The position numbers were made by a program, and so were the translations under genes. The notes below the pieces were generated by a model. It searched no databases. It was given only the letters and a program-made list of their open reading frames with translations, and was not told where the DNA came from. 64,000 nucleotides of DNA from Phycisphaerae bacterium (GTDB taxonomy: Bacteria; Planctomycetota; Phycisphaerae; UBA1845; Fen-1342), in assembly GCA_028279405.1 (NCBI GenBank), contig JANQNU010000007.1, positions 1 through 64,000 on the forward strand, read 5' to 3'. This document shows, one piece after another, positions 25,291-33,483 of this stretch. Position 1 is the first letter of the stretch. Every line of letters starts with the position of its first letter.

Positions 25291-26604
25291 GTGTCGACGG
25301 ACACCTTGTCTTGGGATGCACTGTTGCGAACGGTGCGGAGCGATCATCCGCATCTGTACCGATCCTGGTTCGAGGACCTCAAACCCCTGCAACTCTCCGG
25401 CGGCCAACTACAGGTCGTCGTCCCCGAGTCCGCCCAGACCCGTTACTTGCGCGACCATTGCACGGATTCATTCGTTCAGGCGGCGATGGCCATCAGCGGT
25501 CATCTGGTCACCGTTTCATTCCTGAGCGAGGGCGAGCTCGCGGGCGGCGGCGTCCTCGCCACGAGTGAACCGGGCCTCAGTCAAACGGATCTGAACCCGG
25601 ACTACACGTTCGATGAGTTCGTAGTCGGCCCGTCGAACCGCCTTGCCCATGCCGCCTGTCGGGCCGTCTGCCAGCAGCCGGGTACCTTGTACAACCCGCT
25701 GTTCATTCACGGTGCCTCCGGTTTGGGAAAATCGCACCTGCTCCAGGCGACCTGTGACCAGTTTCAGCGGGTCAACCCGGGGGCAACAGCGGCTTACGTT
25801 TCCTGTGAGGTGTTTGTCAACGATTTCATTCGCGCGATCGAGACCGGTCGTCTGGCCGTATTCCGCAACAGCGCCCGCAAGTGTGATGTGCTGGTCATTG
25901 ACGACGTTCAATTTCTGGCGAACCGCGAATCCAGCCAGGAAGAGCTCTTTCATACATTCAACGCGCTTTACCAGAGCCGTCGACAGATCATACTGTCCGC
26001 CGACTCGCCGCCGTCGGAGATTCCGACCCTCGAGGAACGGCTCATCAGCCGGTTCAATTGGGGGCTCGTGGCGCAGATTGACACGCCGAACCGTGAGACG
26101 CGACAGGCGATTCTCCAGAAGAAAGCCCGCCTGCGGGGCTGTGAGATCCCGGCGGAGATACTGGACTACATCGCCGAGCGCGTAGACGCCAATATCCGCT
26201 TGTTGGAGGGTGCGCTGACCAAGCTGATTACCGAGACCGAGCTGGGTGGGAAACCCATGAACCTCGAAACGGCACGGGCGATTCTCCCGTCATATGATGG
26301 CCGCGATCAGCGTCCGTTGCAGATCAGCGACATCCTGCAAACCGTCTGCGAACATTTCGGCATTCGCACGCAGGATCTCCTCGGCCGGAAGCGCACACGG
26401 TCGATTAGCCAACCCCGGCAGATTGCGATGTACCTTGCCCGGAAACTCACCCCTCTCAGCCTGGAGGAGATCGGCGCGCACTTTGGCGGCCGCGACCACT
26501 CCACGGTCATCCATGCCGAGCGGGTCGTCCAAACCGACTGCGAGCAGGATGACCGTTACGCTGATACGATCCAGGAACTTTCCCGACGACTGCTGACGAA
26601 GTAG
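25291..26604 (+). CDS. dnaA: Chromosomal replication initiator DnaA
   Basis: 437 residues from a GTG with a strong GGGGAGAGGAG site. Domain I (about 1-80) is followed by a very short linker, then the AAA+ domain with 'LNPDYTFDEFVVGPSNRLAH', GASGLGKS (Walker A, residues 141-148) and VLVIDDVQFL (Walker B). Domain IV ends with the DnaA-box-reading helix-turn-helix and the signature GGRDHSTVIHAER. It opens the origin and loads the replication machinery. The following about 640 bases before dnaN are non-coding and are the best candidate for the origin. Confidence 0.96.
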   Translation: MSTDTLSWDALLRTVRSDHPHLYRSWFEDLKPLQLSGGQLQVVVPESAQTRYLRDHCTDSFVQAAMAISGHLVTVSFLSEGELAGGGVLATSEPGLSQTDLNPDYTFDEFVVGPSNRLAHAACRAVCQQPGTLYNPLFIHGASGLGKSHLLQATCDQFQRVNPGATAAYVSCEVFVNDFIRAIETGRLAVFRNSARKCDVLVIDDVQFLANRESSQEELFHTFNALYQSRRQIILSADSPPSEIPTLEERLISRFNWGLVAQIDTPNRETRQAILQKKARLRGCEIPAEILDYIAERVDANIRLLEGALTKLITETELGGKPMNLETARAILPSYDGRDQRPLQISDILQTVCEHFGIRTQDLLGRKRTRSISQPRQIAMYLARKLTPLSLEEIGAHFGGRDHSTVIHAERVVQTDCEQDDRYADTIQELSRRLLTK

Positions 26605-26773
26605 CGTTCGTTGGCACCGAAGCGATCTGTCCGCTCTGTTCGAAACGAGCCAGCGCCCCCGCGCCGGGCGGTCCGGCCTGCCGCTCACGACGAGACGATC
26701 GCTTCCCCAATGACAGTTGTTCGTTCCGGCAACTTCATTGACACTAGTCGGTTACGTGCGACTTGGTCCCGAG

Positions 26774-26802
26774 TTGACGCAATTGACAGCGTAGAATATG
26801 AA
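26774..26802 (+). promoter_or_regulatory. Possible promoter inside the origin region
   Basis: TTGACG and TATGAA are 17 bases apart. A second hexamer TTGACA (26783-26788) follows nine bases after the first. Transcription from here would run through the AT-rich stretch towards dnaN. The -10 match is modest. Confidence 0.3.
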
Positions 26803-27012
26803 CACGGTGAACTCTTTTTTCATTCATAGATCAATCGTAAGACAAGCAGTCGTTCGTAACAGGCGGCCATCGAATGATCGTCAGATGGACTGCATCAGAC
26901 AAATGACAGCAACAACGACGGCTGACGGATCGTGATGACGTTCGAGTGTTCGGCTCGGCGTAGCCTGACCGGTCGAACTGTCGCTCTGGGGAAGTGGAAC
27001 GCTGAACGGGGC

Positions 27013-27090
27013 TAGGGCCCACCTGGTAGTCACCTGGGGCTGTATGACGTACAATATCCAGTTAGAGCAAACGCCGGTCCAGGTGCCCTA
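27013..27090. repeat. Long imperfect dyad upstream of dnaN
   Basis: TAGGGCCCACCTGG (27013-27026) pairs with CCAGGTGCCCTA (27079-27090): 12 base pairs with a two-base bulge, enclosing 52 bases. It contains the candidate dnaN promoter. It could form a cruciform in the DNA, or be a site for a regulator. Confidence 0.5.
27027..27055 (+). promoter_or_regulatory. Likely dnaN promoter
   Basis: TAGTCA and TACAAT are spaced exactly 17 bases apart, giving a predicted transcript start near 27062 and a leader of about 185 bases before the dnaN ATG. The -10 matches consensus in five of six positions and the -35 in four. Confidence 0.45.
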
Positions 27091-27248
27091 TGGGGGCGCC
27101 GATGCGTTGGTCGATTGCTCCGGCGGTCTGGTGTTCCAGGGGCTGAGGAGCAAGTGCTGGTCGTGCTGACAGGCGGCTGTGGTCGAGATGATTGATGGGG
27201 TACCCGTGAGTGACGGGGCTGGAGTGTAAAGGTTCTCCGGAGAGCTGC

Positions 27249-28364
27249 ATGAAAGTTACGCTTCCGCGGCACGAATTCCAGGATGGGCTGGGGGCGGTCG
27301 CGCACGTCACGAGCGGTCGGACGACGAAACCGATCCTGGCTTGTGTCAAACTGGCGTGTGATGGCGAGCGGCTCGAGCTGAGCGGTACCGACGGAGAGGT
27401 CGGGCTGCGCATCAGCGTGCCCTGTCTAACGTCCACTGAGGGTGGAGAAACAGTGGTTTCGGCTGCCCGGCTTCACGACATTATCCGTGAATTGCCGGAT
27501 GCGGAGGTGACCCTGGAGGCCGACGACCGGCACTGTGTGGTCCGTGGCGAGGGGAGTGAGTTCAAGCTCTTCGTGCAGGCGGTCAGCGACTTCCCGCCGG
27601 TGCCGGACTTTACGGATGCGGCTGATCTGGTCGTCGACGGCAATGAATTCCGACGGATGGTGGATCTGACGATCTACGCTGCCGCGCGCGAAACCAGCCG
27701 CTATGCAATCAATGGCGTGTTGTGGCAGAAGAAGAAGAAACGGATCCTGATGGTCGCCACCGACGGTCGGCGCCTGGCGAAAGCAGGCGGCCCGGTCGTG
27801 GAGTCGAGCACGGGGGACTTCGATGCGATCATCCCGTCTAAGGCGTTGCATCTGTTGAGTCATGTGTTTCCGACGACCAAGGGAGACTCTCCGCGCGGAC
27901 TCGAGGTCAAAGTCTTGCCGAATCAGGTGCTCCTGCGCGGCGATGGTCGGGTCTTGGCGGCGGCGCTGGTGGAAGGGACTTTCCCGGACTACGAGAAGGT
28001 GGTCCCGCAAGACTGCGACAAGGAAGCTTCCTTCGACCGGACGGAATTCTACGCGGCGATTCGACGGGCCAACCTGTTGACCACGGAGGATTCGCGGGCC
28101 GTTCGGCTGATGTTCGAGCCGGAGCGGTTGACGATTCGATCGTCGTCCCCGGAGCAAGGCGAGGCACGCGTCGAGTTGCCGGTGGAGTATGACGGGCCGG
28201 CCATCGATATCGGATTCAATCCCAACTTCCTGATGGATGCGTTGAAGGTTGTGAGCTACGACCGGTTGACGATCGAACTGAAGGAAAGTTTCAAGCCGGG
28301 GCTGCTGTCGGGTGGCAGCAAGGACGAGTTTCTGTACGTGCTGATGCCGGTCTCGATCGGATAG
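27249..28364 (+). CDS. dnaN: DNA polymerase III sliding clamp (beta subunit)
   Basis: 371 residues from the ATG of MKVTLPRHEFQ, preceded by GGAGAG. The three-domain clamp pattern is clear: 'GRTTKPILACVKLACDGERL', 'ELPDAEVTLEADDRHCVVRG', 'DFPPVP', 'YAINGVLWQ' with 'MVATDGRRLAKAG', 'FPDYEKVVP' and the C-terminal 'DEFLYVLMPVSIG'. It forms a dimeric ring that holds the polymerase on DNA. It is followed 21 bases later by the DciA-like gene, so dnaN-dciA-gyrB is likely one operon. Confidence 0.95.
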   Translation: MKVTLPRHEFQDGLGAVAHVTSGRTTKPILACVKLACDGERLELSGTDGEVGLRISVPCLTSTEGGETVVSAARLHDIIRELPDAEVTLEADDRHCVVRGEGSEFKLFVQAVSDFPPVPDFTDAADLVVDGNEFRRMVDLTIYAAARETSRYAINGVLWQKKKKRILMVATDGRRLAKAGGPVVESSTGDFDAIIPSKALHLLSHVFPTTKGDSPRGLEVKVLPNQVLLRGDGRVLAAALVEGTFPDYEKVVPQDCDKEASFDRTEFYAAIRRANLLTTEDSRAVRLMFEPERLTIRSSSPEQGEARVELPVEYDGPAIDIGFNPNFLMDALKVVSYDRLTIELKESFKPGLLSGGSKDEFLYVLMPVSIG

Positions 28365-28385
28365 TGCGGCTCGGGCGACCGAACG

Positions 28386-28745
28386 ATGAATAGCGGGCAA
28401 TTTGAACGGACGCTGGTAAACGATCACCAGCGAAAGATTGAAAGCAAGCTGCCGCGGTGCCTGTTTGGCGACCGCGCGGTGAACGTGCAGCTCGGTGAGT
28501 GGGCGGAGGCTTGTCGACTGCGGGCACAGGTCCAGGCAGTCTGGGAGAAGATTGCGGAGCCGGACTGGCTTCGGGAAGCACGGGTGTCGCGCGTTCGGCG
28601 GCAATTGATCGAAATCGAAGTCGACAGCCCCGTGCTGCTGGCGGAGGTTCGTCGGCAGCATTCGGCGTTGCAGCGCTTGCTGCTTCGGCGGGTGCCGCAG
28701 GCGCGTCAAGTGCGAATGACCCTCAGCGGGATGGAAGATAGATGA
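28386..28745 (+). CDS. dciA: DUF721 protein, DciA-type helicase loader
   Basis: 119 residues. The central block VWEKIAEPDWLREARVSRV, the strand 'RRQLIEIEVDSPVLLAEVRR' and HSALQRLLLRRVP are typical of the DUF721/DciA domain, a KH-like fold. DciA is the ancestral loader of the replicative helicase DnaB and is widely found near dnaA, dnaN, recF and gyrB. Here it takes the place usually held by recF and is fused tightly to gyrB: its stop overlaps the gyrB start in ATGA. Whether this protein loads DnaB is inference from the family. Confidence 0.75.
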   Translation: MNSGQFERTLVNDHQRKIESKLPRCLFGDRAVNVQLGEWAEACRLRAQVQAVWEKIAEPDWLREARVSRVRRQLIEIEVDSPVLLAEVRRQHSALQRLLLRRVPQARQVRMTLSGMEDR

Positions 28746-31228
28746 GTCAGATCGATGCAACCGATGCTCAGGCGATGCCGGCGCCCGACGAGCGCTCGGC
28801 AGATCCGCAGGGCAGTTACGATGCCAGCAAGATCCAGGTGCTGGAGGGCATCGAGCATGTGCGCAAGCGGCCCAGCATGTACATCGGGGACATCAGTCCA
28901 CGCGGGTTGCACCACCTGGTCTACGAGGTGATCGATAACTCGATTGACGAGGCGATGGCTGGGGCATGTACCCGGATCGAATTGGTGCTCGGGGCTGACG
29001 GGAGTGTGAGCGTCGCGGACAACGGCCGAGGTATTCCGGTCGATGAAAAGGCCGGCTACGGCAAGTCGGCGATGGAGTTGTGTCTGACGACCCTTGGCGC
29101 CGGCGGGAAGTTCGATCGGGACTCGTACAAGGTCTCCGGTGGGTTGCATGGTGTCGGCGTCAGCGTGGTGAATGCCCTCTCCGAGTGGATGAGAGCTGAA
29201 GTTCGTCGTCAGGGCAAGATCTGGACGATGGCGTTCGAACGTGGTCGGACGACACAAGGCTTACAGACTGTCGGGGACCACGAGCAAACCGGGACCAAGA
29301 TCGTATTCAAGCCCGACGGGCAGATCTTCCCGGATACTCACTTTTCATACGATAAGCTGGCGACCCGTTTGCGGGAACTGGCCTACCTCAACGCCGGGCT
29401 CGAGATCCGGATTCGCGATGACCGCGATGATCGGGAGGAAGAGTTTCACTTCGATCGCGGTATTCAACAATTCGTCGAGCATTTGAATGACGGCAAGCAA
29501 GCGGTCCATCAGATCATCTACTTCACCCGCGAGGACCCGGAGCAGCGATTGATCGCGGAGGTAGCGGTACAGTACACCGACAGTTACACCGAATCAGTCG
29601 TCAGCTTCGTGAACAATATCCATACGATCGAAGGTGGAACGCACCTTTCCGGCTTTCGCAGCGCGATGACGCGCTGCATCAATGCTTACGGCCGCAAGAG
29701 CAATCTCTTCAAGAGCAACGACCCGACGCCGTCGGGCGATGATGTGCGCGAAGGGCTGACGGCCGTCATCTCCGTGAAAGTACCGGAACCGCAGTTCGAA
29801 GGGCAGACCAAGACGAAGCTCGGCAACGGTGAAGTCGGAACATTCGTGGAGACGACCGTCAACGAGTTGCTGGGGACCTATCTGGAGGAACATCCGAGCG
29901 AAGCCAAGCGGATTGTCGGCAAGGCAGTTCAGGCCGCTCAGGCCCGCGAAGCAGCGCGCAAGGCGCGGGAAACCGCGCGCAAGTCGGCGCTGAGTGGCGC
30001 CGGCATGTCCCGCAAGCTGGTGGATTGCTCCAGCCGAAACGTGGACGAAACGGAGATTTTCATCGTCGAGGGAGATTCGGCGGCCGGGTCTGCGAAAGGG
30101 CATCGGGACGCGCGAACACAGGCGATTCTACCGATCCGCGGCAAGATCCTGAACGTAGAGAAGGCCCGGTTGCACAAGGTCCTCAGTCACGAGGAGATTC
30201 TGGAGATCATCAAGGCCCTCGGGACCGGGATTGGTGAAGATTTCGACATCAGCAAGTTGCGCTACGGAAAAGTCATCCTGATGACCGACGCCGACGTCGA
30301 CGGCTCCCACATTCGAACGCTACTCCTGACGTTCCTCTTCCGCCACATGCGCCCGCTGATCGAGCACGGGGCGATCTATATCGCACAGCCGCCGTTGTTT
30401 GGCGTGGGGAAGGGCAAGAAGCTCGAGTACGTGCTTGACGAAGGAGAACTGAACCGCTTGTTGGCCCGTTACGGAATCCAGGGAACCCGATTGGAGGTTC
30501 GTCGCGGTGACGAAGCGCCGCAGGTTCTGGAGCAGGAGCGGCTGATCGAGTTGCTCGGATTGCTGGAACGCATCGATCGGCAGAGTCGGACGCTCGGGCG
30601 CCGCGGCATTCCGTTTCGGAGCTATGTGGAGCGTCGCAACGCCGAAGGCGAGTTGCCCGTGATCCGGATCGCGACCGCAAGTGAGGATCATTTCTTCATG
30701 ACTGCCGCCGAGGCAGACCAGTTCCGTGATACGCTGGAGGCGCAGCAGATTGGCAGCGCCAGGCACGAGCTTACGGAGGCAGTAGCGCTTCGCGAGGCCT
30801 TCGCGGGGCTGGAAGCGTTCGGTTTCTCGGTTGACGACCTGTTCCTGGCGCGTGAGGAGACGGTGACCGGCGACCTCACGGCGGCCGTCTTCGTCCTGCG
30901 GATCAAGGATGGCGATGAGCACCCACTGGACAACCTGTTCGAGCTGCCGGCGGGAATCCGCTTGCTTGGTGCGCGCGGCCGCGAGGTGAAGCGGTTCAAG
31001 GGTTTGGGCGAGATGAACAAAGAAGAACTCTGGGAAACGACGATGAACCCGGAGAACCGTGTGCTGCGCGAAGTAAAGATCGGTCAACAGGAGGATGATC
31101 CCGATCAGGACGAAATCGATGCCGTGGAGACGGAGCGCATTTTCAGTATTCTCATGGGTGACGATGTCGCCAAGCGCAAGAGTTTCATCGAAACAAACGC
31201 GATCCACGTGAAGAACCTGGACGTGTAA
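28742..31228 (+). CDS. gyrB: DNA gyrase subunit B
   Basis: 828 residues. GHKL ATPase blocks: EVIDNSIDEAMAG, DNGRGIP and GGLHGVGVSVVNALS. The transducer domain follows, then the TOPRIM motif EGDSAAGSAK (around residue 443; the usual form is EGDSAGGSAK, so one Gly is Ala), 'ILPIRGKILNVEKARLHK' and DADVDGSHIRTLLLTF. An extra segment of roughly 170 residues lies between TOPRIM and the C-terminal RYKGLGEMN-like block (here RFKGLGEMN), as in the longer gyrB forms of E. coli type. It supercoils DNA with GyrA, which is not in the window. Confidence 0.95.
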   Translation: MSQIDATDAQAMPAPDERSADPQGSYDASKIQVLEGIEHVRKRPSMYIGDISPRGLHHLVYEVIDNSIDEAMAGACTRIELVLGADGSVSVADNGRGIPVDEKAGYGKSAMELCLTTLGAGGKFDRDSYKVSGGLHGVGVSVVNALSEWMRAEVRRQGKIWTMAFERGRTTQGLQTVGDHEQTGTKIVFKPDGQIFPDTHFSYDKLATRLRELAYLNAGLEIRIRDDRDDREEEFHFDRGIQQFVEHLNDGKQAVHQIIYFTREDPEQRLIAEVAVQYTDSYTESVVSFVNNIHTIEGGTHLSGFRSAMTRCINAYGRKSNLFKSNDPTPSGDDVREGLTAVISVKVPEPQFEGQTKTKLGNGEVGTFVETTVNELLGTYLEEHPSEAKRIVGKAVQAAQAREAARKARETARKSALSGAGMSRKLVDCSSRNVDETEIFIVEGDSAAGSAKGHRDARTQAILPIRGKILNVEKARLHKVLSHEEILEIIKALGTGIGEDFDISKLRYGKVILMTDADVDGSHIRTLLLTFLFRHMRPLIEHGAIYIAQPPLFGVGKGKKLEYVLDEGELNRLLARYGIQGTRLEVRRGDEAPQVLEQERLIELLGLLERIDRQSRTLGRRGIPFRSYVERRNAEGELPVIRIATASEDHFFMTAAEADQFRDTLEAQQIGSARHELTEAVALREAFAGLEAFGFSVDDLFLAREETVTGDLTAAVFVLRIKDGDEHPLDNLFELPAGIRLLGARGREVKRFKGLGEMNKEELWETTMNPENRVLREVKIGQQEDDPDQDEIDAVETERIFSILMGDDVAKRKSFIETNAIHVKNLDV

Positions 31229-31309
31229 CGGCCGGCGTCGCGCCGCTGCGACCGCAGGGTACCTGACGACCGGCTCATCCGGGCGTCAAATGGAACGGAG
31301 CAGAATTTC

Positions 31310-31492
31310 ATGTCGAAAACGGCCAACCTGATCGTCCTGTTGCTGATACTGGTCGGCGTCGTGGCACTCGTGGCATGGTTCTTCAACCAGCCGAAGGGCA
31401 CGATGCACGAACAGCCGCAGTTGGCGCCGAACGAAGAGGCGCCGCGCGTCGAAGAAAAGTACGGATTCAGCAGTGAGGGCGTCGGCGGTTGA
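31310..31492 (+). CDS. Small single-span membrane protein
   Basis: 60 residues: a short N-terminus, one hydrophobic segment (about 7-25) and a polar tail rich in Gln, Pro and Glu. A GGAG site lies 9 bases before the ATG. It sits between gyrB and the MgtC gene on the same strand and ends 4 bases before the preferred MgtC start. No family recognised. Confidence 0.5.
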   Translation: MSKTANLIVLLLILVGVVALVAWFFNQPKGTMHEQPQLAPNEEAPRVEEKYGFSSEGVGG

Positions 31493-31496
31493 GGGA

Positions 31497-32159
31497 ATGA
31501 TCAGTAGCGCTAATCTCATCGACCTGCTGCTGTCGATCCTGGCCGGGGGTCTGGTCGGGCTCGAACGACAGCTGCACGACAAACCGGCGGGCTTCCGCAC
31601 GAATATCATGATTTGCTTCGGCGCGGCGCTGTTCACCTTGCTCTCCATTCGAATCCCCGAACATTATCTCGCAGACGTCCCGGGACGGATCGGCGACCCG
31701 ACTCGGATCGCAGCGCAGATCGTAACCGGTGTCGGTTTTCTCGGAGCCGGTTCGATCATTCACGCGCGGGGCGGGGTGCGCGGGCTGACCACTGCTGCTT
31801 CAATCTGGGTGGTAGCAGCGATCGGGATGGCGTTCGGCGCGGGCTTCCGCTGGGTGGGCCTGCTCGCGGCGAGTGGGACGGCGGTCATTCTGTTCGCATT
31901 CGCGACGATCGAGTCCTGGATTATCCGCTACTACACGACCGTACGACTGCATATCAAGACGATCGCCTCTGAAGACGCGGCGGAGCGTGTCGAGCGGCTG
32001 CTTCGCGAGAGCGGACTGAAGATGCGCTATCGGCACTTCCAGAAGACGCTCGAGGGCTACTCCTACGACGTCTCGCTCGTTGGGGCCGAAGACGACCTCT
32101 TGCGGATCCAGCAGGCGCTCATTCACGACAAGGACATCCGTAGCGTCAAGCGAACCTGA
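31497..32159 (+). CDS. MgtC/SapB-family membrane protein
   Basis: 220 residues from the ATG directly after GAGGGA; an in-frame GTG 24 bases upstream is an alternative that would overlap the small gene. Five membrane helices with family motifs: 'LLSILAGGLVGLERQLHDKP', 'AGFRTNIMICFGAALFTLLS', 'RIAAQIVTGVGFLGAGSII', 'GVRGLTTAASIWVVAAIGMA'. The C-terminal 80 residues form a soluble ACT-like domain. MgtC proteins act in magnesium stress and in control of membrane ATPase or cellulose synthesis. The exact role here is unknown. Confidence 0.88.
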   Translation: MISSANLIDLLLSILAGGLVGLERQLHDKPAGFRTNIMICFGAALFTLLSIRIPEHYLADVPGRIGDPTRIAAQIVTGVGFLGAGSIIHARGGVRGLTTAASIWVVAAIGMAFGAGFRWVGLLAASGTAVILFAFATIESWIIRYYTTVRLHIKTIASEDAAERVERLLRESGLKMRYRHFQKTLEGYSYDVSLVGAEDDLLRIQQALIHDKDIRSVKRT

Positions 32160-32213
32160 CTCCGTCGACCGCGTTCTTGCCGCGGCTAGGGTGAATCGGC
32201 GTATCATGCGGTG

Positions 32214-33428
32214 ATGGAGGAGAATCCGTCGACAGCCGAGCGCGCGTCCGGCGCGGAACCACCGGTCGAAGAAGTTGCGCCGCAGACCAATCGCGCAGCG
32301 CACGACGACACGGGTGATGCACGCCGTTACGTTCCGGCCGGGTATTGCCCGCGTTGCGCCTATGCGATGGATGCCGGCGTTTGCTCCGAGTGCGGGTTCG
32401 TGTCCGAGAAGGTCGATCGGCATCCGGGGCGTCGGCAGTTCAAGGACCGTATCGTGCGCTTCGCGATAGCAGTGCTGCTTCTCGGAGGCGCACTGTGGGG
32501 CGGGCAGTTCAGCATTGCGCGCTACTGGTCCGAAGACCATCTGATCGCGCTGGCCGACGGCGACAGCGTGCTGAAGGCATGGGCCCAGCGAATTCTCGAC
32601 GAGCGCTGGGCGCGACGCTCCCGTCGGGAGCAACAGGAAACGATGCGGCGTCGGACGGCGATCCTGGCCGAGTTGGAGCAACTGCCGATGCATCCATGGG
32701 CAGGGATCTACACGCGGGTGTTCCCGCAAATGGGAACGATGTTGAGCCTGACCCCGACGTCCGGCTACCTGGGTTCCGACGGCGGACTGTCGTCGCCGGC
32801 CCGACGGATGTTCTTCGATTACGGTACGGTCACGGAACCGCGGACCGACGTGCTCGCACTGCGCTCCGAAGTCGATCCGATCATCGATGTCAAGACGTTT
32901 CCCGAGTTGACGCTGTTCTGGTGGGACGGACGACGTTGTGCCGTGCCGACGGATCAGATGCTCGCGTTCATCAACGCGTACAACGGAGGGCATCGACTGC
33001 CGACGGAGTGTTATTTCCGGATGACGTTCAACGGCACGAATCAGGCGCCGACCGCATTTATGCCGCTGTCGCCGCCAATCCTGCCGTCGCCGTACGATCG
33101 CTTTCTCCATGAACAGCCGTTGCGCGCACGAATTCGTTCGTTGTCGCTGTCGTCGACGCCGTCGGACAAGCAGTTCGTCGCCGGCGAATCGCGCCGCGTT
33201 CAGACCGGGAGCGCGGTGATCGAACTGTCACGGGGAGATGTTTCGACGTTCCTTGGCATGAAGTTCTATGGACGGACGAAACGCGGGGACGAACTGACCG
33301 CGACCGTTCGAGAGGAAGCCGGTGTCGAGGTCCAAGTCGAGGTCACGATCACGCCGCCACACAAAGCCACCGATGTGACGGACGGAATGACGGTTCAGAC
33401 CGAAAAACCGGCCAAGTTTCGCGGCTGA
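32214..33428 (+). CDS. Zinc-ribbon membrane protein, first of a tandem paralogous pair
   Basis: 404 residues from the ATG (an adjacent GTG is also possible). A CxxC...CxxC zinc ribbon (YCPRCAYAMDAGVCSECGF, about residues 44-62) is followed by one membrane segment (about 80-105) and a large C-terminal domain without known motifs. A conserved stretch after the membrane span reads 'LIALADGDSVLKAWAQRILD', then RWARRSRREQ and HPWAGIY. The next gene has the same order of motifs, so the two are paralogues by tandem duplication. The gene pair sits between MgtC and pdxA. The ribbon is presumably cytoplasmic and the C-terminal domain outside. Function is unknown; such proteins are frequent in planctomycetes. 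Confidence 0.65.
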   Translation: MEENPSTAERASGAEPPVEEVAPQTNRAAHDDTGDARRYVPAGYCPRCAYAMDAGVCSECGFVSEKVDRHPGRRQFKDRIVRFAIAVLLLGGALWGGQFSIARYWSEDHLIALADGDSVLKAWAQRILDERWARRSRREQQETMRRRTAILAELEQLPMHPWAGIYTRVFPQMGTMLSLTPTSGYLGSDGGLSSPARRMFFDYGTVTEPRTDVLALRSEVDPIIDVKTFPELTLFWWDGRRCAVPTDQMLAFINAYNGGHRLPTECYFRMTFNGTNQAPTAFMPLSPPILPSPYDRFLHEQPLRARIRSLSLSSTPSDKQFVAGESRRVQTGSAVIELSRGDVSTFLGMKFYGRTKRGDELTATVREEAGVEVQVEVTITPPHKATDVTDGMTVQTEKPAKFRG

Positions 33429-33483
33429 AATCAGCCGTGCGAGCTCTTGAAATTGGGTTCCGGTGCGCGCTTATCATTGGGAA

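Larger units (their letters stand above)
26605..27248. other. Candidate replication origin region between dnaA and dnaN
   Basis: No gene is supported in these 644 bases. The position between dnaA and dnaN is where oriC lies in many bacteria, and an AT-richer stretch (about 26790-26845, with a T6 run) could be the unwinding element. I found no TTATCCACA-type DnaA boxes, even with one mismatch. Instead TGACA occurs five times (26711, 26739, 26784, 26904, 27167) and TGACG five times (26775, 26923, 26936, 27045, 27211), all on the plus strand, against one complement. Two direct copies of ACCTGG are spaced 11 bases apart (27021, 27032) and a long dyad spans 27013-27090. Whether replication starts here is inference from synteny. 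Confidence 0.5.

Noticed and set aside
26605-27248. Canonical DnaA boxes
   Set aside because: No TTATCCACA or one-mismatch copy was found on either strand, so none is listed.
27426-28760. Minus-strand frame (444 codons) opposite dnaN and dciA
   Set aside because: Complement of a strongly supported dnaN; no family resemblance.
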